From Heterobasidion occidentale (Eukaryota; Basidiomycota; Agaricomycetes; Russulales; Bondarzewiaceae), in NCBI GenBank assembly GCA_039111635.1, contig JBCAQO010000012.1, positions 372,001 to 436,000 on the forward strand: a stretch of DNA of 64,000 bases. The letters are read 5' to 3'. Shown here piece by piece: positions 1 through 10,800 of the stretch. Made by a program: the position numbers and the translations under genes. The first letter of the stretch is position 1; each line of letters starts with the position of its first letter. The notes beneath the pieces are model-generated. The model was not told the origin of the DNA. It saw nothing but the letters and a program-made list of their open reading frames with translations, and did not search any database.

Positions 1-603
1 GTCAGTAAAGGACCTCCGTCGCGGCTGACGCTGATTGGTGTGGTGGCAGGCTGCGGATTTGATAAAGCAAGCCTTGAGGACCAAATGAGATAGCAAAGTA
101 CACAGATTACCCCCGCATCGTCTTCAGGACGATGTATAGACTCCATTCGTGTACTTAGCAGCCCCTTTCGATCACACAATCACGGGCTTTTTCCAACAGT
201 TGGTCTCCACCGCTGACACTACATACAAGATCATACAATCAAGTCATATACTTCAAATAACCTCACAGATCATCACCGGAGTCGTATGCAGCAGTGGTTA
301 GCTTAGTCTATGACGTCGTCGATGACAAGATCGATTGGCTATTAGGTGAACCGGCCATGGTGAGGTGGGCTGATGTCGCGTCGGAGCTGAACTTCAGCCT
401 CTATGTCAATCGCTCTAACCAGTCAAACCTGTCGTTGAAGCCAGATGCTTGCTTTGCGGAAAATGAAGCGGGGGGGGGGTATATAAAGAGCCCAGTCAGC
501 AGTCTACTATTTGTCAATTCATTATCGCATCTTCACCAAGAACTCGAGAAATAACTAGGCTATACTACCTTTCACCCCCAGACTTCCTCTAGCATAACGA
601 AAC
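1..603. other. Upstream region of the NTF2-like array, no gene seen
   Basis: No convincing coding region. The only long frame begins with GTG and resembles nothing I know. The last 130 bases are the promoter and leader of the first NTF2-like gene, with a TATA box behind a G-run. Confidence 0.5.
480..487 (+). promoter_or_regulatory. TATA box of first NTF2-like gene
   Basis: TATATAAA directly follows a run of G and lies about 117 bases before the ATG at 604. Position and sequence fit a core promoter; there is no expression evidence. Confidence 0.5.
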
Positions 604-1119
604 ATGCATGCATACGTATCCCCTCAAGATCCCTCAGCGCAGCTTAGCACCGTGTTGAACTGGATCGAAGCTCTGTCCCGTCGTGACTTCAGTGCCTGCG
701 GAGAGCTCATGGCGGAGGACTATAAACATTCCGTGTTGCCGGGAAGCAAAGGGCCCGTGGCGTCAAACAAGCGAGAGGGAATCGACGTCGCAGAGAAAGC
801 AACGAGGCTCTTGAAGACTATCAAGGTTCGCTTGCTCTGTCAAGTTTTTGTTTAGCATCGAGCTGATGCATTGGACGATAGTTTGAGTTATACGCTGTCA
901 ACGAGTCGCCGGGGAACATATGGATTCATGTATGTCAATTTGAGGATGCTTTTTAGATGCTGATTGAAAAGTATTCGTGCACAGTTGATGCAACGTGCGG
1001 TGACGAATGAAGGAGATCATACCAACGCCGAGTCTATGCAGCTCTTCGCACTGGATCAAGGTCCGAACCCGAAGATCACGGTGATGGACGAATTCGTGGA
1101 CACAAAGAAGGCAGAGTGA
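604..1119 (+). CDS. NTF2/SnoaL-like small protein, copy 1
   Basis: Three exons, 604-825, 882-929 and 985-1119, give about 134 residues. The start is the ATG of MHAYVSPQ. The fold is inferred from the pattern of the NTF2-like/SnoaL superfamily: an N-terminal helix pair (LNWIEALSRRDF), an acidic ExxxDDY-type turn (MAEDYKHSVLP), then beta strands (FELYAVNE, IWIH, MQLFAL, ITVMDEFVDTKK). Such proteins are cone-shaped ligand-binding or isomerase-like domains; the substrate is unknown and no catalytic set is certain. It is the first of three tandem paralogues with identical exon 1 (222 nt) and exon 2 (48 nt) lengths. The C terminus stops at KKAE, about four residues earlier than copy 2 (KKLAEVFA), so the last helix is shortened. 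Confidence 0.8.
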
Positions 1120-2221
1120 TCGCTAGGATTGAGGGTCAGAGACAGTGGATAGTCATTAAAATCAACGTACACTGAAGTTGAGAATTTGAGGGCACTTTCG
1201 TGTACCAAGCTGTGAGCATTGATCTTCACTTTCCAGTGACCTGCTATTACAAGATAAGAAATGGACCTTGATAAAATAAAGCAAAGGAGGTCGATGGCAA
1301 GATTTGAGTTGATGTCCTGCCGTTGAATATGTTCACCCAATTTTCAATCACGTTACTATAGTTCCAGCCATGCTCCGTCCTTTCCATGCAGCCGTCCATG
1401 AGAAATCAATCAATGCGAGGCTCATCCTGCATACTCTATTGCTCGCGAGAGTGGGAGGTCCAGTCTATGGACTGAGTCGAACAACAATGAGGAGCGCGAC
1501 AAAATTCTGGAGACTTCTAAGGGAACAATAGCAAACTCGTGACGATGTCAAGGAATGGAAGGACACGGACTCACGTCATTGAAGGCGAAGCCTCCACTTT
1601 CTGTCTTTTTGCTTGAAACAAGACACATGTTACCATCGCCTCCAGGGTAATACCGCTCACCGGCGTTCGACAGGGGCTGGATTTGAGCAAGCATAGAAAC
1701 AGTCAGTGTTCATCATGGGCTGTACATCATCCAATCTCCGACGACATCCTGCTGATATCCTAACCTCCACAGTTCCGCTCCGTATAACCTCTGATGGGGT
1801 AACATTGACCGTCCAACATTCATGTCAAGCGAAGCATGCATCTCAAGTAGACAGGCATAGCGTCACTCAGGGCCAATCCTTCAGCTTGTGATATTCCTGT
1901 TTCGTCTACATATTGCTGTCGAACAGAGCTCTGGTGGTGTTAAGCTGCTGCGGGGCTCACTGGTGTCCTCGGGCGGTGATATGAAATGATCGCAATTTCC
2001 TGAGGTCGATAGGCCCAACGTCATTGATCCAAATCACATGTTGTAGCAATAAAGTGACCTGCCAATGGTCAAGAAAAGGGGCATGAGGGCTGCATAAAAG
2101 GTCTGCGTCCGAACAACGTACTTGTCGTTACTCGGGTTCTCTTCGGATCCTCTCAAGAGCCCTCCATAATCAGAATACCTGCCGGCTAGCTACACGCCCC
2201 TTCCATCCACAAAGCCGAAAT
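1120..2221. other. Spacer between NTF2-like copies 1 and 2
   Basis: About 1.1 kb with only short unsupported frames. It holds the copy 2 promoter: a TATA-like CATAAAAG at 2093-2100, about 120 bases before the ATG, the same spacing as in copy 1. Confidence 0.5.
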
Positions 2222-2751
2222 ATGCACGCATACGTACCTCCCCAGCACCCGTCGGCACAGTTCAGCACCGTGCATAATTGGCTGGATGCCTTGTGCCGTC
2301 GCGACTTTGATGCATTCGGAAAGCTCATCACAGACGACTACAAGCATTCAGTTTTGCCGGGAAGCAATGGCCCAGTGGCATCGAACAAGGAGGAGGGGAT
2401 CGCGTTTGCAGAGAAAGCGATGGAGCCCTTTAAAACTGTCAAGGTTCGCATGCTCTGTCAAGTGTCCTTGTTTAGCATCGGGCTAATGCAGAAGACAATA
2501 GTTTGAAATATACGCGGTCAACGAAGCGCCCGGAAGCATTTGGATTCATGTACGTCTATTCAACGATGCCCGCTAGATCATAATTGGAGGATGTCGCTGC
2601 ACAGCTGATGTTGCATGCCGTGGCGAACGATGACAAACCATTCTCCTCCGAGTACATCCACCTCTTCACGCTGGAAGAGGGCCCAAGCCCGAAGATCTGC
2701 GTGATGGATGAATTTGTGGACACCAAGAAGTTGGCAGAGGTCTTTGCGTAA
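2222..2751 (+). CDS. NTF2/SnoaL-like small protein, copy 2
   Basis: Exons 2222-2443, 2502-2549 and 2605-2751 encode about 138 residues beginning MHAYVPPQHPS. It is the closest relative of copy 1: the first 74 residues align without gaps, both introns fall at the same codons, and even intron 1 is similar (GTTCGC start, ATAG end). Key segments are FGKLITDDYKHSVLPG, FEIYAVNEAPG, IHLFTLEEG and ICVMDEFVDTKK. It looks intact. The role is unknown; members of this fungal family are small soluble proteins without signal peptides. A recent tandem duplication from or to copy 1 is the simplest explanation. Confidence 0.82.
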
Positions 2752-3103
2752 TCGTGAATAGGGGATATTCGAAGAGGCCGTACAAGGACAGGCATACGGG
2801 GATATTCTCGAAGACAGGTTGTGTATTTTGCGATGCATACCGCTTGTATAAGCGATCTGTTTTGAGGTCGCGACCATTGAATTTATGACATGAAATTTCC
2901 TGGGACATGGCTTCCCTGAGAAATAGATGAGAAGGGTCAGTAGTTGACGGTAGCGATACAATGTATGCCAGTGCCAATCAACGATATTCGGTTCATGAAC
3001 CGAAAGCGTTCCGTCGAAGTCGACTCTACCGTTGCGCTTGCCAAATGATGTTATATAAAGGAACTCGCCAAAACGTTAGTAGCCATAACATTACCGCCCA
3101 ACA
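2752..3103. other. Spacer with promoter of NTF2-like copy 3
   Basis: Non-coding. TTATATAAAG at 3051-3060 is a strong TATA match, only about 44 bases before the ATG at 3104, so this copy has a shorter leader than the other two. Confidence 0.5.
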
Positions 3104-3664
3104 ATGTTCGCGCCGCCTTCGAATCCATCTCCCCAGCTCCAAACTGTGTTACGCTGGTTCCAAGCGATCGTGCAATGGGACTTCGACGCACTTGAAACTC
3201 TCTTCTCGGACGACTACCTGCACGTCACTCTGCCTGCAAGTGCAGGCGATCCGAATAAAAACAAGGAGCAGGGCATTGCTCATGCGAAGAGCATCGCAGC
3301 GTTGTTGGGTGGACAGAACATGAACGTGGGTGCCCAGTTTGTCGCGTCGAATCATTGGCTTTGGCACTTATTCATGTGGCCATGTCAAGTTCGAGCTTTA
3401 CGATGCCAATGAGTCAGAAGGAAAGATATGGGCTCACGTATGATAATTCATTTTGCTCCTTTCTCTTGGCGAGTCAACCATTCGATGCCCCCCCTCCAGA
3501 CGAGATTATACACGAAGTTGGCCAACGGGGCAATTTACGACAACGAATCTATCTTCCTGTTCACGCTCTCTACGGGAAAGGAGCCGCAGATTACTGTGAT
3601 CAAGGAGTTCGTAGACACGAAGGCCATGGTGGAGTTGGCGAAGGCAGTTTCTGGGGACAATTGA
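3104..3664 (+). CDS. NTF2/SnoaL-like small protein, copy 3
   Basis: Exons 3104-3325, 3390-3437 and 3500-3664 give 144 residues from MFAPPSNPSPQ. Exon 1 is again 222 nt and exon 2 again 48 nt, so the intron positions match copies 1 and 2, although the protein has diverged far more. Shared landmarks are LRWFQAIVQWDFDALETLF, DDYLHVTLPAS, FELYDANES, IFLFTLSTG and ITVIKEFVDTKAM. It carries a longer C-terminal tail (VELAKAVSGDN). Intron 1 starts GTGGGT. The protein is probably a functional member with its own ligand; nothing in the sequence tells which. Confidence 0.8.
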
Positions 3665-4406
3665 CGCTGAGGAAGAGACCACTCAGGAATGTGAATGCGA
3701 ATTTCTTTGAAAATACAGATGAGTATATCTCACCTTTTCCGTATATATCGTTGTGTATCAGTTCTCCTCCATTTCATTTGAAACTTTTGGGAGATCTCGC
3801 CAGTCGAATCGACACCGTGTGGACATGCATTTTTGGGATGGATAAATGCTGCAGCGGGATAAAGTTCTGGCCAGGGTAGGTACACACGCGCGCAAGTATC
3901 AAAGCGTGTTCATCACTTGGTTCGGTGGTGAGCCCACGTAGGCAAGCGAAGATGATGATGGGAGAAGATGGAAGTCGGACATTGGAGCGCTCAGATGCTG
4001 AGCAGTGAGAGCGATCGGTGATCGAGGTAAGCGCGCAGTCTCGTGAACATTCAAGCACTCATGAGAACAAGCACCGATTCTCCCATAGCAAAGCAGCATT
4101 AATCGCGCCGAGGGAGGGTAGGGTAGTGTCACGGCTACAGTAATTTAGAGATGCAAGTAGTCAGTAGGTACTCCACCCACATCCCGGCTAAGTAAGATAC
4201 AATAATCGTACACGACGCGCGCAAGTCTGTCCTGTCCTTCGTCCCCACAGTCGCCGGTCATGGATGATATTGCCTCCGGGTCGGCCGCCCATAATAAGCG
4301 CTAGAGCTTTTCATCGGAAGGATCGCCGACCGTCTTCGGTCTGTCATGCTGCTCAAACGCCCCATAACGTCTCGCGCCAAGAAAACCGTGCCGTTCTCCT
4401 CCTCGT
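3665..4406. other. Region without recognised gene
   Basis: Only short overlapping frames on both strands, none with a family motif or a splice-consistent continuation. Confidence 0.4.
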
Positions 4407-4854
4407 TCAGCACGCTACGCTCGTCCAGCGACTCGATGATGTGGATGTCAGAGGGTGGATTGTCGCTGAATGGGAGTAACGGAAGATGGTGATAAATTCG
4501 TGGCGGTAGATCTGGACATCGACTGCAGTCAGAGCCGAAGACGTTGTCCCCGGCACTGTAGGTGATACTGGGTATGGGATGGCGGGTCGGTATACAGCAA
4601 TGTCACAGGAGGCGATAGTACTCACGTTGGATTAAACAGACGCTACCCTGGATCTGTGCGATCGCGAAGTGCATGGAAGGTAGTGGTAGCGAAGAGGGGG
4701 TACATGAGCCACACGAGATGGCAGTCGATGGTGAGGGCGCATTGGTAAAGGTAACAGTAGCCATTGGACGCAAGGCGAGAGAGACTGAGGAGGGACTGGC
4801 TGCGGCGGAGAGCAGGACGTCTTTATAGAGCGTTGCATCCTCGTGCCGATACAT
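4407..4854 (-). CDS. Small hypothetical protein, two exons
   Basis: I do not recognise this protein. On the minus strand an ATG at 4854 opens exon 1 (to 4626). A 70-base intron with GTGAGT donor and CCTACAG acceptor (4625-4556) follows, and exon 2 runs to a TGA at 4407. Splicing keeps frame exactly (378 nt, 125 residues), which supports a real gene. The protein is Ser/Ala/Thr-rich at first (residues 15-45), then has a strand-rich stretch around HFAIAQIQGSVCLIQ and DVQIYRHEFITIFRYS. No signal peptide or membrane segment. The frame is also open a little upstream, so a further 5' exon is possible. Confidence 0.4.
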
Positions 4855-6938
4855 GCGAAAGCGGTTTGCTAATGGAGCCAAGGAGCATCTGTTTCGACTC
4901 CATACTGAAAAGAAGTCCAGTAGAACGTGAGTCTAGAGCGTCTAACACCCTAACTTATCCGAGGCTCACCTGCGGGCGACAACAGGGTCACTTTACGTTC
5001 GCGAAGATAGGGATGCCTTTCAAATCCGGCATCCCCGGCGGGAATGCGCAACGGCTCCGGTGCAGTTTCCAAAAATAGCCACACATAGACAACGACTCTG
5101 GCTTGCTCTGACGGCCGCACTCAAAGCGCCCTGCTTTTCACTCCACCCTTTGCTGTGATGAGCGGACGTATCTCTTGATTTGGTCGTAATTTCCCCCACG
5201 ACGACCAATCTAAACGCCTTGCTGCTGAGAGATGAGAATTTGACGAAAACGCGCAGCGGGTGTGGGGTCGTACATAGGAGTTGAATTGAATTCATGTGTT
5301 GCAACCCTGTGCATTCATGCACAAAACGGTGCCACGATCGGAGGTTCCGCCGCGATACCCTCCTCCGTTCCGACCCCTCATCCACGCTAACGCATGGTGC
5401 AAGCGCACGCTGGTCTCCGCAGCGGGCGGAGAACTTTGCGGATTGAACGGGACGTCATGATAGTCGCCCACACGGAGAAAGCATGAGCGAATCGAGGTCA
5501 GTCAAGCCATAGAGGGCATCGGACATGCCTCGCTGATTCCCGGAAGAAGTCTCTTTCGGCGGTAAACTAAGGTTTCCCGCCCGTGGCAATGGGCTCGTGA
5601 TCCTACGATCCCCCTAGGTGAGTGGTCTTCGCGTTTTGTCATCAAAAGGGTTCTGTTTGTTCATCGGGACCCATGACGAGAACGTAAGTTATCGGATGGA
5701 TTCGTGTGCGATCTCACTGAACTCACCAGAATTCCGGCAGAATCAGCGGGTGCCTCCCAAAATTAGGGGTGGTTCGGACCCAGATCTACACCGTTCCAGG
5801 TCTTGATTCCAGTCCAAAGTTTACTGCTCCAGAGGGGTTTCCATAAAATGGAGGCGAGGTGCTTTGGGTGGTTCCGAAGTATGGAGAGCTGTGAATGTAT
5901 TGGATCTGGGAAGGAGTCCACACGCACAACAAGTGATAGGGCGCGAGAAGCTAGCTACAGAATGTCAAGACGACATTTGTCGGTTGACAACTTTGCCTTT
6001 GACGAAACGGTTTCCGGCGCACGTCGTACACGTGTAATGATTTTCAAATCTTCACGATACAGGGGCAATAGCTGGCAATGGTAGCCAGTTGGTAGCCCCA
6101 GAAACGGATGCAAAAATCGTGACGGTGCCTAGGCCGGCCCGCAGTCGAGACAGGCGGGAACAAGAGAAACACTTCCGAGCACAGCCAATGACTTGAAGTC
6201 GACGATATCGAGGGTACTTAAAATGCAGGTGCCCCTAGTTGCCCATTGGAATCCTGTCACGATCGTCGATTCATTACGGGATAACACACGAACTCCTGAG
6301 ATGGAAGAACTCACCGACATCTACGCCACAATGCTGCTACGTAGTCTGGCCTGAAGCGATGGCATATGGCCTTCTCAACTAGCACATGGCGCAGAAGAAG
6401 GATTCGTGAGACCGCGTTGTAACCTGATCGATTTGACGAGGCATGGCCGCAAAGCTCTAGACAATGAATAATGAGAAACTCCTTCAACGACATCAACGAC
6501 ATAGGCTACTCCTAGTTGGCCCTCCGGTCTGTATCTTAAACGATAGCTGCAACTTACTCGAAATACCAAGAAATACTCCTGTCCGCGTCAGGCCGTCGTA
6601 ATCGAGCTTTGCGATTTCGCAACCATCGAAAGCGGGATCAAGCTTGAAAATGGAGAAGAATCAGACATCGCTGTGTGCCCTTGCAAGATCCGGACGTTGA
6701 ATGCAATGGAAGGTTTCGAAGATGATTCAATGAGTGCACCCCAGACCATGAAATGGAAAGTCGAACGGGACCGACGTCGAGGTTTGGTGTGCGGGCCCGT
6801 GAGCTTGTAGAGGCACGATCGGCCGGCCCGGACGCTCCAGGCGCAAAGCTCGATTCCATGAACACTGAACTCAACCTTACGGCCTTACTTCCACCAGCTT
6901 CCACCTCAATATCGTTTTCTATCCTGACATTGTCACAG
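4855..6938. other. 2.1 kb without recognised gene
   Basis: Frames up to about 120 codons occur on both strands, but none shows family motifs, a consistent splice chain or codon structure. I see no repeat or mobile element. The right end holds the promoter of the small gene at 6939. Confidence 0.4.
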
Positions 6939-7571
6939 ATGGCGTCCGATCCCTGTAAGTATGCATCTCGCACTGCAGCGGTTCATTTTGATCATTGGAA
7001 CCCCTAGCGAAATCTCAGTACGCTGCTGCATCTCATGTACCTCTTATCCAATCTCCCAGTCTGCGCGTACCTCGACCCGTACGTCTCATCTGGACTCCTG
7101 ACCTTCATTCGGGGTTGACTATCTCATTCCGACAGGTAGAGATGCCCTCAGATATTCATCCTCTACCAGATAGCGTCACAGAATATGTACGTATCAGCCT
7201 TGCGCTTTCTGATCTTCACGTCTCACAATCTGTGTTCGCAGTTCGTATACCCCTTCACGCTAGAGCCGCATATAATCATGTTGGAATCATCCAGACGACA
7301 AACAATTGCAGCTCATGCGGCCCGTCGGGAAGCACTCCTCCGTGCGCGAGAGGAGGACAAGGAGCGCAGGAAGCGGGAGGCGCTGAGGAGGATCGCACCT
7401 GGGTTCGAGCCACGGGGCACGCCTCTAGTGCCAATTAAGATGAGTGCCCCTTCGGAGCCGGTCATTGGACATGGCAGTGCGTCAGAAGGAGGAGGTACTA
7501 GGGTGAGGGACGCGATGGAGGATTTGGTAGACGGTTTGGAGGCTTTGGAATCTGCATCGAGGACAGCGTAA
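6939..7571 (+). CDS. Conserved hypothetical basic helical protein
   Basis: Four exons (6939-6954, 7008-7078, 7136-7186, 7242-7571) join without a stop to 155 residues beginning MASDPSKSQYAAASH. Exon 1 is only 16 nt. The core DSVTEYFVYPFTLEPH is followed by a strongly charged helix (AAHAARREALLRAREEDKER, then RKREALRRIAPGFEP), which is probably a coiled coil or nucleic-acid-binding helix. The C-terminal third is Gly/Ser-rich with a final helix MEDLVDGLEALESAS. The pattern feels like a small conserved Agaricomycete protein, but I cannot assign a function. The stop codon TAA lies inside a GTAAGT string, so a further intron replacing the stop cannot be excluded. Confidence 0.6.
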
Positions 7572-7810
7572 GTGTATCTCTCGTATCGTTCACATATACC
7601 GCCCAGAATGTATTTTTTTGCTGTAATAAATACCAAATTCTTCTTCCAAAGGGACACTGGTAAGGGGGATTGCGATCGGTTCGACTGAATAATCGGTTCG
7701 ATTGATGACGCATTGGTATGACTCGGGTTGCCTGCCTCGACTCTTCACCTTTCCCCCGAGGGGAGGCCAAACCCTTTACCTTTGACCACCACTATCCGCG
7801 TACAATTCTC

Positions 7811-10800
7811 ATGGCGAAGGGTCAGTCGTCGGCGTCGTCCGCCACGCGCAAGAAACACGCCCGCAAAAGTGGTAAGGATACTCCAGCACCAGAACTCCTA
7901 CCTCGCGAGAAGAAACCGAAAGGTAAAGACAAGGGCAAGAACAAGGAGCCAAAGAAGAAAGTATACATCGCACCCGCGAAACCTGCGCCTGTTCAGCAAG
8001 ATCCGCTCGATACACTGGTCTCGCGCATCAGCTGCCGCCAGATCTGCTCGTAGTCCTCCGGAAATTCAGTAAGAAGGATGCTGTGACAAAGACGAAGGCT
8101 TTAGAAGAGTTGCAGGCCGGGTGGATCGACAAGGCGAAGGAGGAGGAGGAAGGGAGCTATACATTGGAGATATTGACTCTCATGCTGCCAGTCTGGGTGC
8201 GTCAAATCTCCACGAGCTTCATCTTGAGATTGATCAAATGCACCCATTCATGTATCTATATCTTGATCGTACATCTAGCTGCATTACATCCCAGCACTGT
8301 TCACGCACCCCTCACGGCGTATACGTTTGCTCACTGCAAGACTACACTCATCTCTCCTGCGTATTCCTCATCTACGCGATCAAATCTTCTTCTTCATCCG
8401 CGATGTTGCATCTGAGGATCAAGCCGAGTCGATATTAGGCAGCTGGTGCATGGCGTCCCGAGATGTCGATCGCCAGGTCTCTATCTACGCACGCCGTTCC
8501 TGGGAGGAAGCCACTTCTCTCTCAGTCTCCGCCGATAAACTGCACATATCCGGCACTCTTCTCCACTCTCTTATTGCCTTCGTGCAGCGAGCCATCCTCA
8601 ACCCCACAGAACTTTATCTATACCTCAACCCTGTGCAGGTTGCTGTGGATCTAACACCGCTGAAGAAAGTTCATGGACGCGTCGTGCTCAGTCCACCGGT
8701 CAAGAAAGAGGAGGAGGATGGCGGTAGCCGTACGAGAGGTGATGGGGATGAAGAAAACGACTCGGACAGGAGGGCTAGATTGAGGGTTGGAGGATTGGGT
8801 GTCGTACAATGGTTACTGGGTAATGGGTAATGGTCTGAGAAGATAGACCGTTCCATTTCGATTCTGATTCCAATTCTGATTCAAATGTCTGTTTCCCTTG
8901 TAGATGCGCGCTCGAATGCCGGATCTGAATCCCTCCAAGACCTGATGGACATGCTCTCCAATCCGGCTCTCTGGAGCTCACTTCATCACGCAGACACGTG
9001 TCCCTTTGTCGACATGGAGAGCTTTGGACTCGCGCAGCCCGTTGTACGAACATCTGCATGGTCTTTGCTTCAGGTTTTGCTCCAGCACTGGAAGGGTGTG
9101 TATTTCATGACAGTATCGCCTTTTTACTGAAAGTCGGCCTCGTAGATCAAATGGATCCATTGGTACAGTTGTTAAGCGTCGCAGTGCTCCGCTCTGCGTT
9201 TGTAGAACCAGACACTCAGGTGAGAAGTGCTATGTGGCGGCCCTTGTTGACTTTCCTCAAAGGTATGTCTCACTCACTGAGGTCTAGGAGACTTTCTGAA
9301 AGTAGCATGTGCAGAGTTCCCGCGCGCTTGGGAGTTGGAGGCTTCGTTCGACTTGGATAAACAATATGAAGGCGAAGACGATTCAGAAATGGAAGACGCA
9401 GACGAAAGCACCAAACCTCTTACAGGGCACCGAAGCTCTAGCGCCCGTAACGTCCCGCTTCATTCGAAGGCGTACCATGAATTTTTGCAGTTCTTGGAAC
9501 TCGGATGCTCAGGGTCACCGCTTCAAGGATATCCGACAGTGCTAATTATACTCTCCACAATTCCCTCCTCTGTATGCTACAACTTCAGCATACTCACTAG
9601 AGGCTTATTCACGAAATTTTCAGATCCTCCTAGCATCTTCGTCGCTCCCAGCCTATCCAGCTGCAGACTTCTTCACCTCATTCTGGGCAGCTATAGATGG
9701 GCGCGCATTGAGCGCATTGGAGCGCGCATCTACTTCCAAAGAATTTCTTTCCGCTCTCCTTGAGTGCATGACCTTTATCATCCGGCGTGTGCGGAACGGT
9801 TCACCTCCAGCGGGAGAAGTACAACAGACACAAGTGAATGGTATCGATGAAGCAGTGAAAAAGCTTGTAGCAGATCAGTACGCGCGCGTGTGGCAGGAGC
9901 TCACTGCCACAAAGCTGAGACTTGATGCGACCGTAGCTGGTGTGCTGATGGCAAAGAACTTACAAATCCTGGAACAATTCGATACCAGTGAGGAGATGTT
10001 GCTTCATCTGATCACCCGCTTCCTATTGACTGACGCTGTCTAGGTCTTTTTGATGCGGCATGGGATGCATTTTCCCCGTCCATGAAAACACAAGCTATGA
10101 TAGCCGGCCCACATAATTCGCATTTTGTGTCGACGGTCCTGAAGACCTTTTGCGCGACATTTGAACACGGAAGCCGTGTCCATACGACTGGGAACGCGTT
10201 CATTCATACTATCGCTGGAGATATTTCTACCCGGTGTCAGAGTATATTGGCCTCACCTGAAGCGGAGACAGAGGCTGATAGGGCACGCGAAGCTGTAGCC
10301 ACTCTTGCAGATGTAATCGAGGCATTTGGGGATGCTTTATTCCACGAGACCGAGTTTGCACTTGTAAGGCTCCATCACTCCTTGGTTCTCATATCTAATC
10401 AAATATGTTTGTTTATAGCTTATTGATCAGACAATCCGAACATACGCATATACCTTGCTCACCCTCTCTCCCCATCTGCTCGTGGTTTACCTCTCTCATC
10501 GTCAAGATCAAGTCGGTACATTACATCTCTGGCTCACCCTTCTATCGTCCATCTCGACGCATTCGGATGCTATTTACACCACCCTGCCGCCACTGGTCGA
10601 CGCTACCCAGGCTGGTGTTCTCCCAGAACATCTTACCGCTGCGGAAGGGGAATTCGACCAATCAGTGAACAAGCTATTTACAGATGCAGTTGGGGGTCAG
10701 AATCCTTCTTCTTTACCGTTGTTGTTGAGGCTTGTACGCCATGCCAGTAAGTCCGGTGATCGTCTCTGCATCGGGCTATGCTTATCACCGACCCTTGTAG

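Noticed and set aside
5020..5385. 121-codon minus-strand frame
   Set aside because: No motif, no splice partner, and the amino-acid order looks random.
8018..8031. 14-base GT-AG micro-intron in listerin
   Set aside because: It would restore frame, but 14 bases is far below any spliceosomal intron and removes residues expected in the family; a missing G is simpler.
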